This document shows positions 1 through 24,416 of a stretch of DNA of 64,000 nt, piece by piece. Source of the DNA: Thamnaconus septentrionalis (Eukaryota; Chordata; Actinopteri; Tetraodontiformes; Monacanthidae). How positions within the stretch are numbered: the stretch's first letter is position 1; the number at the start of each line of letters is the position of its first letter. Location: assembly GCA_009823395.1 (NCBI GenBank), contig CM020510.1, positions 7,891,273 through 7,955,272 on the forward strand, in the 5' to 3' direction. The notes under the pieces are model-generated. The model was not told where the DNA came from, did no database searches, and saw only the letters and a program-made list of their open reading frames with translations. A program made the translations under genes and the position numbers.

Positions 1-558
1 CTCCAAGCCACAACTTGCAAGTTAAACACACAAGAAATTTTAAAAATGTAGAATGGACTGCATAAAACTGCGTAACGCAGGCTATTCGGTGCAAGAGGTG
101 AGGATATGACCTCTTGGAGTAACAACACCCTGGGGCCAATCAGAATCCTGCAGAAGAACAGAAACGGCATGTGACCAGAAATGGCTTCAGCAGCAGTGAA
201 GCAGCAGTGGGAGGAGTCGTCTGTGTGGACTGACAGCAGAGCTGTTACTACAGACTATTACACTTAAATATAATGTATCTACTTATTTATTAGCTGATGC
301 TCAATTAGATGAAGTTGCATACAAAGCAGAACATTCTAAAAAATCTCCAGACTGGAAATACTATAGTCAAAAGTCTTCAGTGACCCCAACTGTGGGTGGA
401 TGGAGGACCGAACTCAGGAGAAAAAGCTTTAGTTCATGTATATCATGGTTTTATTGCCAACATACCACACATTTCATACTTTCACTTGACTTGCATTTAC
501 AGTATTTCTGAATTAATGGCAACTGTTGTGCAAATCAATTCACCGTGCACGCACTCAC
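1..558 (-). other. pik3cb intron 10, incomplete at the window edge
   Basis: Follows the GTGAGT donor of coding exon 10. No further p110-beta exon could be found here, so the next one lies outside. Nothing else was recognised in it. Confidence 0.7.
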
Positions 559-12215
<11,657 letters not shown>

Positions 12216-12252
12216 GGCTGGGGACACCGCACACTACCTCAACCATAGGGAC
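12216..12252 (-). other. pik3cb: pik3cb 5' UTR part of the first coding exon
   Basis: An acceptor-like TTGCCCTCAG ends at 12253, leaving 37 untranslated bases before the ATG. An ATG at about 12246-12244 in this leader is out of frame and meets a stop within a few codons. The acceptor implies at least one upstream non-coding exon. Confidence 0.65.
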
Positions 12253-12459
12253 CTGAGGGCAAGCGACAGAACAAAGGGGAGGCGTTCAGACTGAGCTTGG
12301 GGTATTCCCCATGACGGCTGCTGAGGGCTTAGTGCGTAACACTGGAAGAACTGGGACACAAACATCAATAAAATGACCTCAGAGATAATAAAAAACAGCC
12401 TTGAAAAACATTTACGTCTGTCTGAAAAACTATACTTTGACCACATTAGGTGCGAAGGG

Positions 12460-12640
12460 CCGACCCGGTGTTGCAGTGGTTAGCGGCGTAGCAAGGTCAC
12501 GTCCGATTTCTGGGTCTGGGGCTTTTCTGTGTGGTTGATTTAGTCAATATCTACTTTTTCTCATCAATACGTTCTAATTTAGGCCTTGAATTTCTGGGAT
12601 AGATTCCAGCATCACCGTGACCCTGAGAGCAAACCTGCAG
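12460..12640 (+). mobile_element. Degenerate tRNA-derived SINE, internally deleted
   Basis: The head has the A-box-like GTTGCAGTGGTTAGCG followed by TCTGGGGCTTTTCTGTGTGG. The tail has GGGATAGATTCCAGCA followed by TCACCGTGACCCTGAG. Both match, in order and orientation, the intact SINE at the right end of the window (63142-63511), but the middle is missing. An old copy in the pik3cb first intron. Confidence 0.7.
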
Positions 12641-13130
12641 TTTGATAATGTCAATAACTTATTTTTCTTCCACAGCTGGTTAAAACTTTGCTAAAAAATG
12701 ATTGATATACTTTGTGGATTTTTATTTTTTTTTCCAGTTTTTCAATTACATGGCTCCGGCCTCAGCCTACAACTCACAACCGGTCGAATTTGACAAGCGT
12801 GCTCTTTTGTTGACAATAGGTGGACAGACTCTGAGGATTGATGCGGTTGCGGCTTGATGGCGGCGGCAGTAGCAGCAGCAGCAGCAGCAGCAGAGCCTGC
12901 AGCCGAGTCCAGTGAGTAGCTGCTGGCTCCAACTTGGGTGAGGGCCAGTGCTCAGAGGAATGCCCACTAAGCAAACAGAACAAAAGGTCAGCTTGCCTTC
13001 CCCCCATCTCACAATCTGAAGCCGCACACTTATATATTTATGACTGCAGTGCCACATGAGAGAGAAACAGAATTGCTTTGCTTGAAAAGGGTGGGGGTTG
13101 GGGGTGTTATGTTTTATCCCCGAAAGTTTA

Positions 13131-13203
13131 GGTGTTTCCATTACCTGTTTTTTTACTGCGATATTTAGATTTTGCACAATTCTAGGGGTAATGGAAACAC
13201 AGC
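13131..13203. mobile_element. Internally deleted MITE, same family as the copy at 28558
   Basis: A 73-base element with a perfect 14-bp terminal inverted repeat GTGTTTCCATTACC / GGTAATGGAAACAC. Its right half (GCGATATTTAG...CAATTCTAGGGGTAATGG) matches the right end of the 28558-29031 element almost base for base. The left flank is TA. Confidence 0.7.
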
Positions 13204-14000
13204 TTGTGGCGGTAACAGATTAGATGCAGACAAGTGAGATCTGCTCATCAAAGTGGTTTTTCCTCAGCTGCTGGGTGTGAAAACAGCCTAGTTTTTCCCC
13301 AGTGGTGCTGGTACCTCCCCACCACTCGCACCTGTCTCCCTCCCATTACCTCGCCGTCCAGCGGCCTGGGACAATAACTCTTCCGCTCTGCTGGCCGGTC
13401 GGCCGCTGTTCCATCTCCATCCATCGGCCATTAAAACCGACGGCGCTGATTGCCACTAATGGCCCCTCCCCACTCTCCTGCCGCCCAAGTTAAGTGCTCG
13501 GGCTCCCAGCTGATGGCCGCGCGGCCGGGGGACGGCCCGCTATCTGCTGTGCATTTGGAGCCACCGTTTCGACCACTTAACATTATCGGACAAGTGGGTG
13601 GGAACAATCTAGCGGGGCTCTTTGTGCGCTCGCTCTGCGGGCTGCAGATCTTTCTGAGAGCATCTTGAAGGGGCTTTAGAGTGACCGACGCTGCCTCTGG
13701 AGAGGCTCGACGGACTAGAGTCAGACAAATTAGTCTTCTTCCACTCACGAGACAAAGCTTCAGGTGTGGCACAGGGAACCCACCCCCCCACCATTTTTAG
13801 ATTTTCAGTCAGGTGCTCGACAACGACGTGTCTGTGCAGTTACAAAAGGTGCACAGTTACACAGTGGAGAGGCAATACGATCTTCTGCACATCTGAGGCT
13901 CAAAGGAGAATGAACAAGTGCAACGGCTCGTCCATAGAGACACAATGACTCATTAACTGTAGGCTGGTGTTTGTGGAACAGAGGCCTTGAAAAGTGCCGC

Positions 14001-14114
<114 letters not shown>

Positions 14115-14906
14115 GCATACAGGTGAGCGGGGTTACTGAGGGTATGGTGGCAGACAGCCAGAGGTCTGCTGCCAGGTCGGGTTTCAGCGGCGCGATAAGA
14201 GGAGAACAAGCAGCGGTGCAAGATGAGCGAGAAAGCGAGAGCTCCCCGGGAGGAGCGCAAACAGAGCAGCCTGCTGCTCGGCCATCCATCATCTGGAGGA
14301 GTAAATAAACAGCCGCAACGCCGCAGGTCCGCAGCTCCCGGGCCCATCTCTGCAACTTCAGGTTTTCTGTTGAGCAAACATTAAGGCCAACTCTGCAACC
14401 TGACTGCGAGAGCTCCTCGAATAACTTCAGTCCTTTCAGCTGAGGTGCTGCTGGACGGCGGCAAAGGACAGGGGAGACAAAGACTTAGAGGCCGAGAAGG
14501 AGGAAGAGTGAAGCTTTTACCTTGATGGTAGAAAACTGGTGATATCTTGCACAAGACTTTAAGCATATAACAATATTTACAGTATATTTAACTGCCATTT
14601 CGCAAAAAGGAGAACTGTGGGATAAAGTGTGAAACACTGATCCACTGAGTTGTAAATCTGATGCACGGAAACATTTTCCATGTTCAAGAGGAACAGTTTC
14701 CTCTTGTCAAAGGAGCAACTACACACTGCTAAACACCAAAGACACTCAGCATGCTACAGTTTGCATCAATCTCTTAATAAGCCTCCGCCTTATATAAATG
14801 TCATGTTGTGACCTAATTACTTGTGCTGCGAGATTTTCATGTTTGTATATCCCTTCTAAGAATCCTGAAGGGTTTCCACTCTAGTGTAATACCGACATAA
14901 TGAAAC

Positions 14907-14925
14907 TGTGTGTGTGTGTGTGTGT
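14907..14925. repeat. (TG)n microsatellite, short
   Basis: About nine TG units in the inferred first intron of pik3cb. Confidence 0.85.
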
Positions 14926-15117
14926 ACGTGCCGGCAGTGCGTGTCAATGTCTGCTGATTAAAGGTCCTGTGACACATTTTCTTCCACCGGGCTAAAATTA
15001 AAGTTCACAAAGAGGATCTAAGAGCTCCCCATTACAAACACTGCACTCATGTTATTGACTGTGGAGCTGGAGAGAAATACTGAGGCCGACTTGAGTCAGC
15101 GTTTCCGCTTTGGGGAT

Positions 15118-15168
15118 GAGTGGGTGAGTAAGTGTGTGAGTGAGTGAGCGTGAGTGTGTGTGTGTGTT
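15118..15168. repeat. GTGA/TG-rich simple repeat
   Basis: Imperfect GTGAGTGA followed by a TG run. Confidence 0.8.
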
Positions 15169-15895
15169 TTGTGGAGGAGTTGGGTGGGGACAGGACAGTG
15201 GAAGTGGGCTTGTGTGAATGAAGAGGTGTAAAAGAAACGACTCCTGTGTTAAGTTGCTGTTTAGTGCCGTTCAAATAAATCAAGAAAACAAGAAGTAGAA
15301 GAAGTTCTCTGTGAATGGATAAAAGTTATCTGACTCTTTGGTCCGATAGGTTTTGCTTGCTTGAAAAATTATCCCATAAAATATGATAGCGCTTCACTGT
15401 TTACTTACAGTAAAAAGTTAAAAGAAATAATTGAGGTTATTAAAAGACTCAATATGTATATTTCTGTCACCTGTTGAAGCAACTGCTGTTGTTTCTCATG
15501 GTCAGTAAAAATAAGAGCACTTCGATCTTCCAGTATTTGGAATTTAGAGAGCGGTTTATGAACTGAGTGCACAAGCGAGTCAGAAAAGTGAAAATACAAT
15601 AAACAAAAGATGGACAGCTTCTAGTTTTCAATCCAATGACTAAATGGGAGGATGGAATTCCCATAAAATTATGAATAGCCCAAATGCCGTAGATAAAGTA
15701 TGCTTTAAAAGGGCATGGGTTTAATTTTACTCTCACATTGTGAACACACAAATATAGAGTGGACATTGAATGAACGCTCAGACTGCCGCAGGGAAACCGG
15801 ACAGCTGCGCAGAAGGAGGAACAGAGCTCGTAGGTTTTTTTTTGCTTCTGTACAATACACCCACTATGTCCAAATCAGGCTGAATATTAATGTCT

Positions 15896-15897
<2 letters not shown>

Positions 15898-15932
<35 letters not shown>

Positions 15933-15938
15933 TGTGTG
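15898..15938. repeat. (TG)n microsatellite
   Basis: About 20 units, with a GCGC interruption near the right end. Confidence 0.93.
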
Positions 15939-17719
15939 CAGTTAAACAGAAAAAGCAGTTTAAGTTCCACAGTACATGTTTGTGTGGGTGACGTGTGGAC
16001 CAGCGGTCAGCTGGATGCGAGTGTGTGAATAACAGTAAAACTCGCTGTGGCCTGCAGCCAACTTGAGCAGAATAACTCAAATTTAGGACTTCAGCACATC
16101 CCAGAAGCACCTTATGCTTCTCAATGCGGATCAGATTCGACCGAGCAACAACAACGACAAAATCATCACTGTGCTGTCGTTTCCCTAAAGGTGAAAGAAA
16201 CAGGGAAGTAGCACAAAGCCCAATCCTCAGAGCAAATGGGGAACAAATTATGCATCTCGGAGGAAAACATGAATGAAACAGCGGCGTGGAAGTGCGAGTA
16301 CGTGCGCGCATGTGGGAGTGCGAACTGCGCGCTGTAGTGTTAGCCACTTCCAGTGACACAGTGGCACATGGTCGCTGCTTCTCAGACAGGAAGGAGTGAC
16401 GCGCTGATGGGAAATGAGTGGCAAACAACAAGCCGTGCAAAAAGTCCCCGTCGGTCATTCAGAAAAAAGAAAAAGAAGATGAGGAATGCTGAGTCAGAGC
16501 GTAAGCTGCTAGTCTTGCACCTCCTGAGGAGCTATTTTTAATTTTGTTTACAGTATTCACATCAAAGAAAGATCGAAATGAATTAAAACAAAATTTGAAT
16601 GCAGAAGGAACGCAGAAAAGTTGGAATTGACTTTGCATGGAATCAGTCCCAATAGTGCACCTGAAATCCAAGCAAAAATGAGTAAAATATAATTATCCAT
16701 AGAATACAATATAAATACCATGTATTTGCCTTAGCCCTAGTGATTTTATGACAATGTATTTCAGATTTTCTTTAAAACAAAAAAGCCTATAATTTTTTAA
16801 GCGAAATAAATTTAGCTGCTGGATATTTTTGGTTTGATTGACAAATCAGCTTTCAGTTCAGTTTTTCAGTCGGCTCTTACTGGAAGCAGGCATGAAAAGT
16901 GGATGATGTAGAAAATATAAATCAACCACAGCTGAAAGCATTTGTTTCCTACTTTACTAATCAACAAATGTGTCCCGACTGCACGCAGAGTGATATCTGC
17001 AAACACAAGGACTGCAAATAGCTTCAACATAATAATAATAATAACGAACGATTCCTTTTCATGTGCTGAGCGAGTCAAAGAGGAGCAACGCGCATCATCA
17101 TTAATCTCTTGAGACAACAAGACTGCATTTTCATCAGTGACAGCATGATGAGTCACTCAGGAATATAGACAGTGACAGTAGAAATCTGCACCATGACTAA
17201 ATCCAGTTTAAAGGGCATTAAGAGTCCTAACAGGCGCTCCGGGCTATAAATAGTGTCACTGCAGCTGCATCAGGTGCACCGGGTCAGCTGGGTTTCTTTA
17301 TGGCACAACACGGATTCCTTCCAAATGAATCCACGGCTCTCTATTGACTTGACAACGAAACGCACTTCTGAGAATGGTGACAAATTGGACATTGAATAGA
17401 TGTTGTTAGACTAGACAGAGGTTTGAACTGGAAGCCAGGATTGACTTCCAAGCCCCACAAATACTCTATCTTCACATCAGAAAAGAGTAATATGAGAACG
17501 ATAAAACTTGACAAAAACCATTATGCTTTGTTACTTAAGCTGACAATTTTGCCCTAAACATGAAACTGCTTTAATTCCAGGAGTCTTCATCAATGAGGCT
17601 TACAGCGCGAATCCAACTTGCATCACACTAATAATTCTGTTGTATATACAGAACATTCCACAAATTTCCAGATTGTTAGTATTTTAGGGCATTGGTGCGA
17701 GTGTGTTTCAAACACACAC

Positions 17720-17724
<5 letters not shown>

Positions 17725-17754
<30 letters not shown>
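17725..17754. repeat. (ACAG)n tetranucleotide microsatellite
   Basis: About seven units of ACAG, preceded by a short CA run. Confidence 0.92.
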
Positions 17755-18845
17755 CGCGAGCAAAAGAAGCACAGGATGGACTTTTCTCTTATCAGGAGGA
17801 GCCGCTGACAAGCTAAAGACTGGCACAAAAAAATCAACAAGGGAATTTTGCATAAACGTGACGAATCACTGTCGGTTCCACATGCTCGAAGCAAACCGCT
17901 GCGGCTTGAGATCGTCTCCAGTACTGTGTGGTACTAGTAGTCGTAGTCAGTGCCCCTTCTAACCGGAGGGAAAACACCTGTGCGACCCGCTTGCGCAACA
18001 TCAGTGGGTAAAAGACAACAAACGCAGTCATCCGCTGCTTCTACGTCACTCAATGTGAGAGAGCGAGAGAGCGAGAGAACTGCAGTCATTGAGAAAGAAA
18101 ATGTGAAGCCCTGGTTATTGTGCAGCAGCAGCAGAAGCAGCAGCACCACCGGCCTGTCAGGTGGAGAAACCTGCCTGGAGGAAAACAAGATCTCACACGT
18201 TCACCTCAAACAGCAGCGGCAAACCGTTGAAACATGTTGGCGCTCAGTCCCGTCACCCATGGGTGCAAATGTGTGGCAACAGCGGGCGAGTCACTCTCAC
18301 ACTGGCCGGGTCATTAGAGAAAAGGTGGGATTTTTTTTTTTTGCCTCCGAGTTGAAATTATTTACGCCGCAGCGGAAGAGTCCGAAAGTTGCGATTGCTT
18401 TCCGTCAGACTGAAACAACGGCGGCAATCACACGCACACACCCTAGGTACATACCAGTGCGTGTTAACATTTACTATGTATATCGCAGAGTAATTCCCCT
18501 CAGAGGTCTGTGGGCACTGTGGCCGAGACCATATTTAGCCTGTCTTGCTGTTTGCCAGCGTAGAAGTTGATGCGACAGATGTTGTCAGCCTGACCTGCGA
18601 TTCCTTTACTGGATTTTCTCCTTTCGTTTCCTGGCAGAACCCAACAAACTCCTCAGGCGCAAAAAAAAAACAAAAAACAAAAAACAAAACATTCTGACTG
18701 TGCAAACAGTGGTGTGCAAAATCCATTTGAATCTGTTTTTCTTGCAATAATGCATCTGTAGACTCCCCAGGAATGAGAAACAGCCATTTTTTGTTTATCT
18801 TTCAGAAAGTCAACGATAAAAAAAGTGCACAGTTCACAAGTTCAG

Positions 18846-18868
18846 GCCTTTGTGATCTCACAAAGGGC
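18846..18868. repeat. Palindrome-centred dispersed repeat, copy 1
   Basis: Core CCTTTGTGATCTCACAAAGG is a near-perfect palindrome. The sequence upstream (AGTGCACAGTTCACAAGTTCAGG) and the GGGCAC that follows recur around the cores at 33582 and 51243, so a longer dispersed element is implied. Its outer limits could not be set. Confidence 0.6.
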
Positions 18869-19226
18869 ACGGACACCACTCTCAGGTAAACAAATGCTCA
18901 AATGGTGAACATTAAACTTCATGAACTTGTGCTGTGTAGAGTCTTGGCACCGGGTGCGCTGTGCTCTGCTGTTGTGCTCTGCATGAGCTGTGCACACAAT
19001 AATGTAAACATGTCGCGTGCCAAGTTTCAACAGGCAATAAAAGCTACATGGCTGCGCAGGCAGGCAGGCGGTGGGCGGCAGCAGAAAACAAACGCTGCGG
19101 CGAGGGAAGCGTACGATTACTATGCCAAGGCATAAATGCAAATATCAGCGTGTGAGTTACTGTCGCATTAGTGACCATTTGTATACCTTCAGGACATTTG
19201 TCGTAGGAAAATTGCCATGTGTCCTT

Positions 19227-19265
19227 CAGTCACAGTGGTTTAGTTTAAATAAACCACTGTGACTG
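19227..19265. repeat. Perfect 16-bp inverted repeat (hairpin), 7-base loop
   Basis: CAGTCACAGTGGTTTA at 19227-19242 is exactly reverse-complementary to 19250-19265, around a GTTTAAA loop. It would form a stable stem in RNA from either strand. It stands about 55 bases left of a MITE. Function unknown. Confidence 0.85.
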
Positions 19266-19320
19266 ATGCCCCCCGCCCCTCGCCCCAAATAATGTCTAAT
19301 ATCTAGCACATACAGTAGAG

Positions 19321-19598
19321 CAGTGTTCTCAGCTGGTGGGTCGCAACCCAAAAAATGTTGGCTGCGGAGCTGTCGGCTTTGTGGGCAGACCCCCCGGCAC
19401 CCCTGCCCCTTTTTTATATTAAAAAAAAATGGGACTTTAAAATATATATATTTCAGATTTATAGAGAAAATGTTGGACATTTATTTTGACATTCTGAATT
19501 GTTTTACACTTTTTGTGGAATAAGTCTCAGTGCTGCGAAATAGATTTTGGGTTGCGACTTCACGATAAGGAAAGCAATAAAAATGTTGAGAACCACTG
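19321..19598. mobile_element. hAT-like MITE, 278 bp
   Basis: Left end CAGTGTTCTCAGCTGGTGG and right end GTTGAGAACCACTG form inverted termini. GGGTCGCAACCCAAA near the left is mirrored by TTTGGGTTGCGAC near the right. This matches a widespread vertebrate non-autonomous hAT pattern (CAGTGGTTCTCAA...). The flanks AGTAGAG and CATAGAG give only a weak target-site duplication. There is no coding capacity. Confidence 0.65.
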
Positions 19599-20742
19599 AC
19601 ATAGAGGATCTCCAGCCATGTAAATGCTGGCAGAAATCCGGGTGAGAGATATTTATCGTTGCAAAAAAGAATAATGAAGCAGCTTCCATATTCAGTGTGT
19701 CCATATCTTCTTCCTTCCAAAAAACCTCTCTCATTTCATCTGAGTCGTGCATTCTTTGCGTTGCTTTCGTTCCGACCACCAGAACACTGGCCTGTGGTGC
19801 CTGCAGTGTTTACCAAATGAGTTGCGCATGCATGTGAGCTGAATGTGCAATAATGTGTCTGCGAGTGCATGAATAAATGATAAGCCATTTTTCTCACCAT
19901 GGTCATAATTCATATGCATATCACCAATATATTTTATGATTAACTGCCCGCCAGCGCATGAAAATGACTGGGACAACAAAAACTTCACGTGTTCTGATGA
20001 AAGCCAGAAAAACTCTCACTCTCTCACCGATTGTTTGAAGTGAGGGAGGACTTCTGCACTGAAGCTCCATTTCCTCCACAGACTGGACAAGTTAGCAGCG
20101 TCACTAGCGGCAACTTCTATCTGAGGCCTTTGTGTCATCTCCCTCCGAGACGAACAAAAGAGAAGAGGACAAATTCAGGAAGAGGACTTGAAGGACTTGA
20201 GGATGCCGAATCGAGAGAGTGAAACAGGAAGTTGGCCTTTGAACGTCAGCGAGAAAAGGCGCATGACGCAGCTGCACTGAGCTGAACGGCAGGTGAACTC
20301 GGAGCACTTGAACCCTCGTGACGTCGGGGGGGCCGCAACAAAAAAAAGTGAATCGTCGCGCTAAGAGGGAAAGAAAAAGTGAGTCATCTGTGATGGATAA
20401 AGAGAAGGAAAGATAAGTGACCGGGTTGAGCCGATACAATGTGAGGCTGTGGAGGACGGAGCGGGAGCTGTGTGTCCACAATCAAGCTCTGTTTGTGCCA
20501 AGTGCGTGTGCACGTGTGCGTGTATGTTTGCATGTGTGCATGCACGGCTCCGTGCACTGCACAAACACTGCCCTTGTTAGTGCCTTGCCCCCATCTACCA
20601 CTCGAAACAACACCACACACGCGCACGGGCGCGCACAGAGCCCCACTGGCTCGGCCTCACAGACAATACACACACTGAGCTGCAGTAAAAACACTGTGGC
20701 CGGAGGGGGCAACGGGGTCACATGGCTGCTGGTCACGCAGTG

Positions 20743-20775
20743 TCCCCCCCCCCCCCCCTCCCGACAGCCCAGCCC
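20743..20775. repeat. C-homopolymer and C-rich tract
   Basis: A run of about 17 C followed by further CCC groups. The minus strand is G-rich with G-quadruplex potential. Confidence 0.85.
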
Positions 20776-23700
20776 CTCCCCAACCAGAACAATAAACAAC
20801 CAAACTCATGTGTTATACAGTATTTTGTGTTTTTTTGGGGGATGTGCAATCTCATACAGCAACCTTGGCTTTTGTACAGTGTGAACATGCACGCCCGTCC
20901 ACGGAGGGAAGAATCCCCAGCACACGGAAACAAGCTGCTTCTTTTCGTCTGGGTGAGCGACTTCCAGTGTGGAGATGTAAGGAAAGGGATGGCGATCCTT
21001 GTCTCTCTGATTGTCATTTGCTATTGGTGATAAATCAAGTATCCATTTCTTCATGTCTGTCTCTTCATTTTTATTCTTATTCTTTAAAAAGGTGCTGTGA
21101 TGGTGGTTTACTGAAGGGGTGGGGGGTCTTTTACAAGCTCCTGGCGCTTCTTTTCCTCCCCTGCACATCCATCACACAGTGGAAAACTGGTCATTGGTTT
21201 GACTTGGTGAAAAAAGAGCTATTTTTGACTCAACCCATACAACAGATTCAACATGGAACAAAAGATAGAATTAGAAATGAGAAATAAAATAAAACAAAAG
21301 AAAAGAAAATGGAAAATAGTCTAGGCTCCAAACTTGAATCCTCACGCATAAGAAAGTACAGTGTGAAAGGTAGCTTATTAACTTATAAACCACACAAATG
21401 CACTCGACCATCACATACCGCCGTGCGTTCGCGTTTCATGGACTTTCGCCATCAAGGTTAATGGGTTTGTTCACCCCAGGTTGGAATTGCACCCGTTTAC
21501 AGCTGGCCACTGCGTTCACGGTGGCACCAACATCGAATCCACATGACCGTTTGACGGAGGGAAAATTATTTATACGCAATGCCTGTTCAGTGGAAGCCAT
21601 GTGGCAGCTGTGCACTGAGGAAAAGTGTGACATGTCTGTGTCCCCTGCTGCTCACTGTGTCGTCCAAGGATCTGGGAGACCAGTTAGTCCCATCTGACTC
21701 ATTGACACCATGTTTTAGGCCAAATCGTTCACTGCAGCCTCCTGTTGAGGAGCTGTGGTGTTCATTAGCTCTGGCAAGTATATTAAGTTAATTCAGATTA
21801 TCAGAGTTTTAAAAATGACTGAATGAATGGCTATTCTGGGCCTTGATTATTTTTATGGGATGGTGGTGGACTGGGAAATATCAACAAGTCCTACAACATA
21901 GTAGTGATTAAGAACTGGGCCAAATTTCCATTGCAGATAGGTGGATGGATAGATTTATGAAATTCACTGATCCCAAATTGGGAAATTACTAAAAACAATA
22001 CAAACAACAAACTGTGCAGTAATTACAAGAAAGAGTCAAAGATAAAACCTTCCTTAAATTTTATTGATCAGCATCTTGAGCGATACGATCAAACATTCAA
22101 TTCAATTTACCATCAATGATTTTTTGGGAAACTCAAAAAATATGTTTTTAGGCAGACGCAAAAATGGAAATGTTAGCCGCCACTGTAAGGCAAACCTTCC
22201 GAGTTCTTGGGCCGTGGTGATAAATGGGACGATAAAGAATCACCGACTTCCTGTTATTTATACAGCGCTGGCACAGTTTGAAAGCCACTGGGTCCAATCG
22301 TTACGGCTCACATTATCCAGAATGCAGCGTCTGTCAGCGCCGAGCGGCCAGCTAGAACAGAGACGGGGCGTCTCCAGCGGCTGGTGAAAAACAAGTTCGG
22401 CAAAAGAACAGAGGAGCTGATTGAGAGGTTGTCTGAGGTCACGGCAGCGAGCGCGGCCGACCGAGGGGACGATTTGAAAATAGACGACTAACGAAAATCC
22501 CAGCTCGTCACCCACAAACGGCCTCCTCGAGCCGCAGCTGCCGAGCGCGAAGCGGAAAAAGGCTGGAGAGCAGCAGCGGGCCGGAGCAACAGAGCGCCGC
22601 TGTGGACGTAGCAGCCAGAGACGGCTCCCACACACTGCTGATTTCTCAGCTGCTGTCCTCCAGCATCTTGCCAAGCCGCCATTTATCTTCCCGCTGAACA
22701 AAGGGCCACACATTGGCACTGGATGGCACACTCACACACACATACAGGAACACACACGCACACACAGACCTGGAAACGGAGCCATTTCTTCAGCTCGCTG
22801 CGGAGATGGCCGGGTTGCCTGGAACAGTCGTAAATGACAGTCCGGTAGCTGATAGCCATCTGTCTGGACTGCAAGACGCGGCAAACATTATGAGTATTAA
22901 AATTCATTTTCCCATGTCAATCCGGCCAGTCCTGCCATGGTGAGCCACAGTGTACTGAGGAGTAAAGATAAATTCTTCCCAAAACTGGTGAATAGTAAAA
23001 ACAAAACCGCGTGGTGCACAAAAAAAGGACACGTCCAGTGTTTCTCTCCCTTCTTGTGGTTCCATTGGTGCGAATCTCTTCAGCACTAGCTGGGTGTGCG
23101 GCGACTTCCTTCATTTTTGCGTAATGCTCTTCTAGGTCTTTCAAGGGCAGCTGGGAACAGATACTTTCAAATTTTGTCATAATTGAAAGGTTATGGATTG
23201 CAGTGCTACGCTAAATATGACAACATCCGAAAGCCAGCGTTAAGAAATGTAATCTGCTGTAGCAGTAAATAATTTTAATTCAGCAGTTGTTTGCCTAGAA
23301 GCAAGTTATTTCACTTATTCATTATCTGTGTTACTCAGCCTTCCCATTCCCAAGGTTAGAATCACACAAAAAAATAAAAATAAAACAATTAAAGGGACCC
23401 AGACACACCCCTGAGACTGAGCTCAAGGGCAGAGTTTCCTCAGATTGTGAGTCAACGGGTTTCACCACGGTGCAATGCCAATACTAAACCAGGAGAAACA
23501 ACAACCAGCTATTTTTAGAAGCAAGTGGGCACAACGATTCTTCATTTGTCTTCTGAGGAACTGCACGACGAGACGGAGGTGCCATTTAAAACTCCATCTG
23601 CTCTGCGGCGATAATGCGGAGGTGCCGGGGGAAAGAACACACCGGAGACGGCGGGATGCTGGTGAAATGGGATCAAGCTATTTTTCCACATGTGTGTAGG

Positions 23701-24326
23701 AGTGATGGTAAAGGAGGGGAAGGGGTAGGGGTGGTGGTGGTGCACAGGTGGGAGGCATCTGTGCTGATTATTGCTGTTTATTGGCTGGCAGCGCGAGCGG
23801 CAGACAGCAGGAAATGGAGGTTTAATGCTGCCAAAGCTACATCTGTGCAACCAACCTTTATAAAGCATTGCGGTCAAGCAGGAAGTGAAAAGATTTTTAT
23901 CCGATGAACATGATTTTAAAAAAACTAAACAGATGACTGTTGAAAAAAATACACAATTTAAATAATAAAATGAAGAGATAAGCGTGCTTATATGCAGGTA
24001 GTGGGGAGTGGCCGTTGATGGGGAGCAACACTTCAGCTTCTATGTAACAGCAGTGTCCTCTCCACCTGCTCTGCACTGTGACTGAGAAAGCATGTGACCA
24101 CAATGCGCTGCAATCATTTCCCTTCCATGAAACCAACCTGATGGGTTATCTGGCCAGAGAGGATGCAGAAAATGAGCAGGCAAACAGAGCAACACTTTAA
24201 AACAAACATGCTCTTCTATAGCTCGCCTTAATTGCAGAGGGTTATAAAACTGCAAGGCCCGACTTGCATCGCCACGCCATATCTTTTTATTGCCACCGGT
24301 CTCTTCCTCCTCCTCTTTTAGGGGCT

Positions 24327-24416
24327 GTTTACATGGAGACGGATTTTTTTGAAACCGCACTGAAAAAAAACAAACCGCGGTTACACTAAAGCCGTATTTA
24401 CGTTTACACAGAGACG
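24327..24416. repeat. Possible transposon end with a 15-bp direct repeat
   Basis: GTTTACATGGAGACG (24327) and GTTTACACAGAGACG (24402) differ at two positions. Between them, AAACCGC and GCGGTT are inverted. The wording 'tttacacggagacgctgaaaa' is familiar from fish interspersed repeats, but no outer boundary could be fixed. Confidence 0.35.

Larger units (their letters stand above)
18001..24000 (-). other. Inferred pik3cb first intron, part 3
   Basis: Contains the palindrome repeat copy 1, a 16-bp hairpin, a hAT-like MITE, a poly-C tract and a GC-rich block at about 22430-22690. Frames open across that block show no recognised domain. No gene was recognised. Confidence 0.5.

Noticed and set aside
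17725..17754. Regular short repeats considered as a CRISPR-like array
   Set aside because: They are contiguous tetranucleotides without spacers, in an animal genome.
22258..22731. A 157-codon minus-strand frame over a GC-rich stretch
   Set aside because: Low-complexity R/A/S-rich sequence with no known domain. It probably reflects local GC content within the intron.
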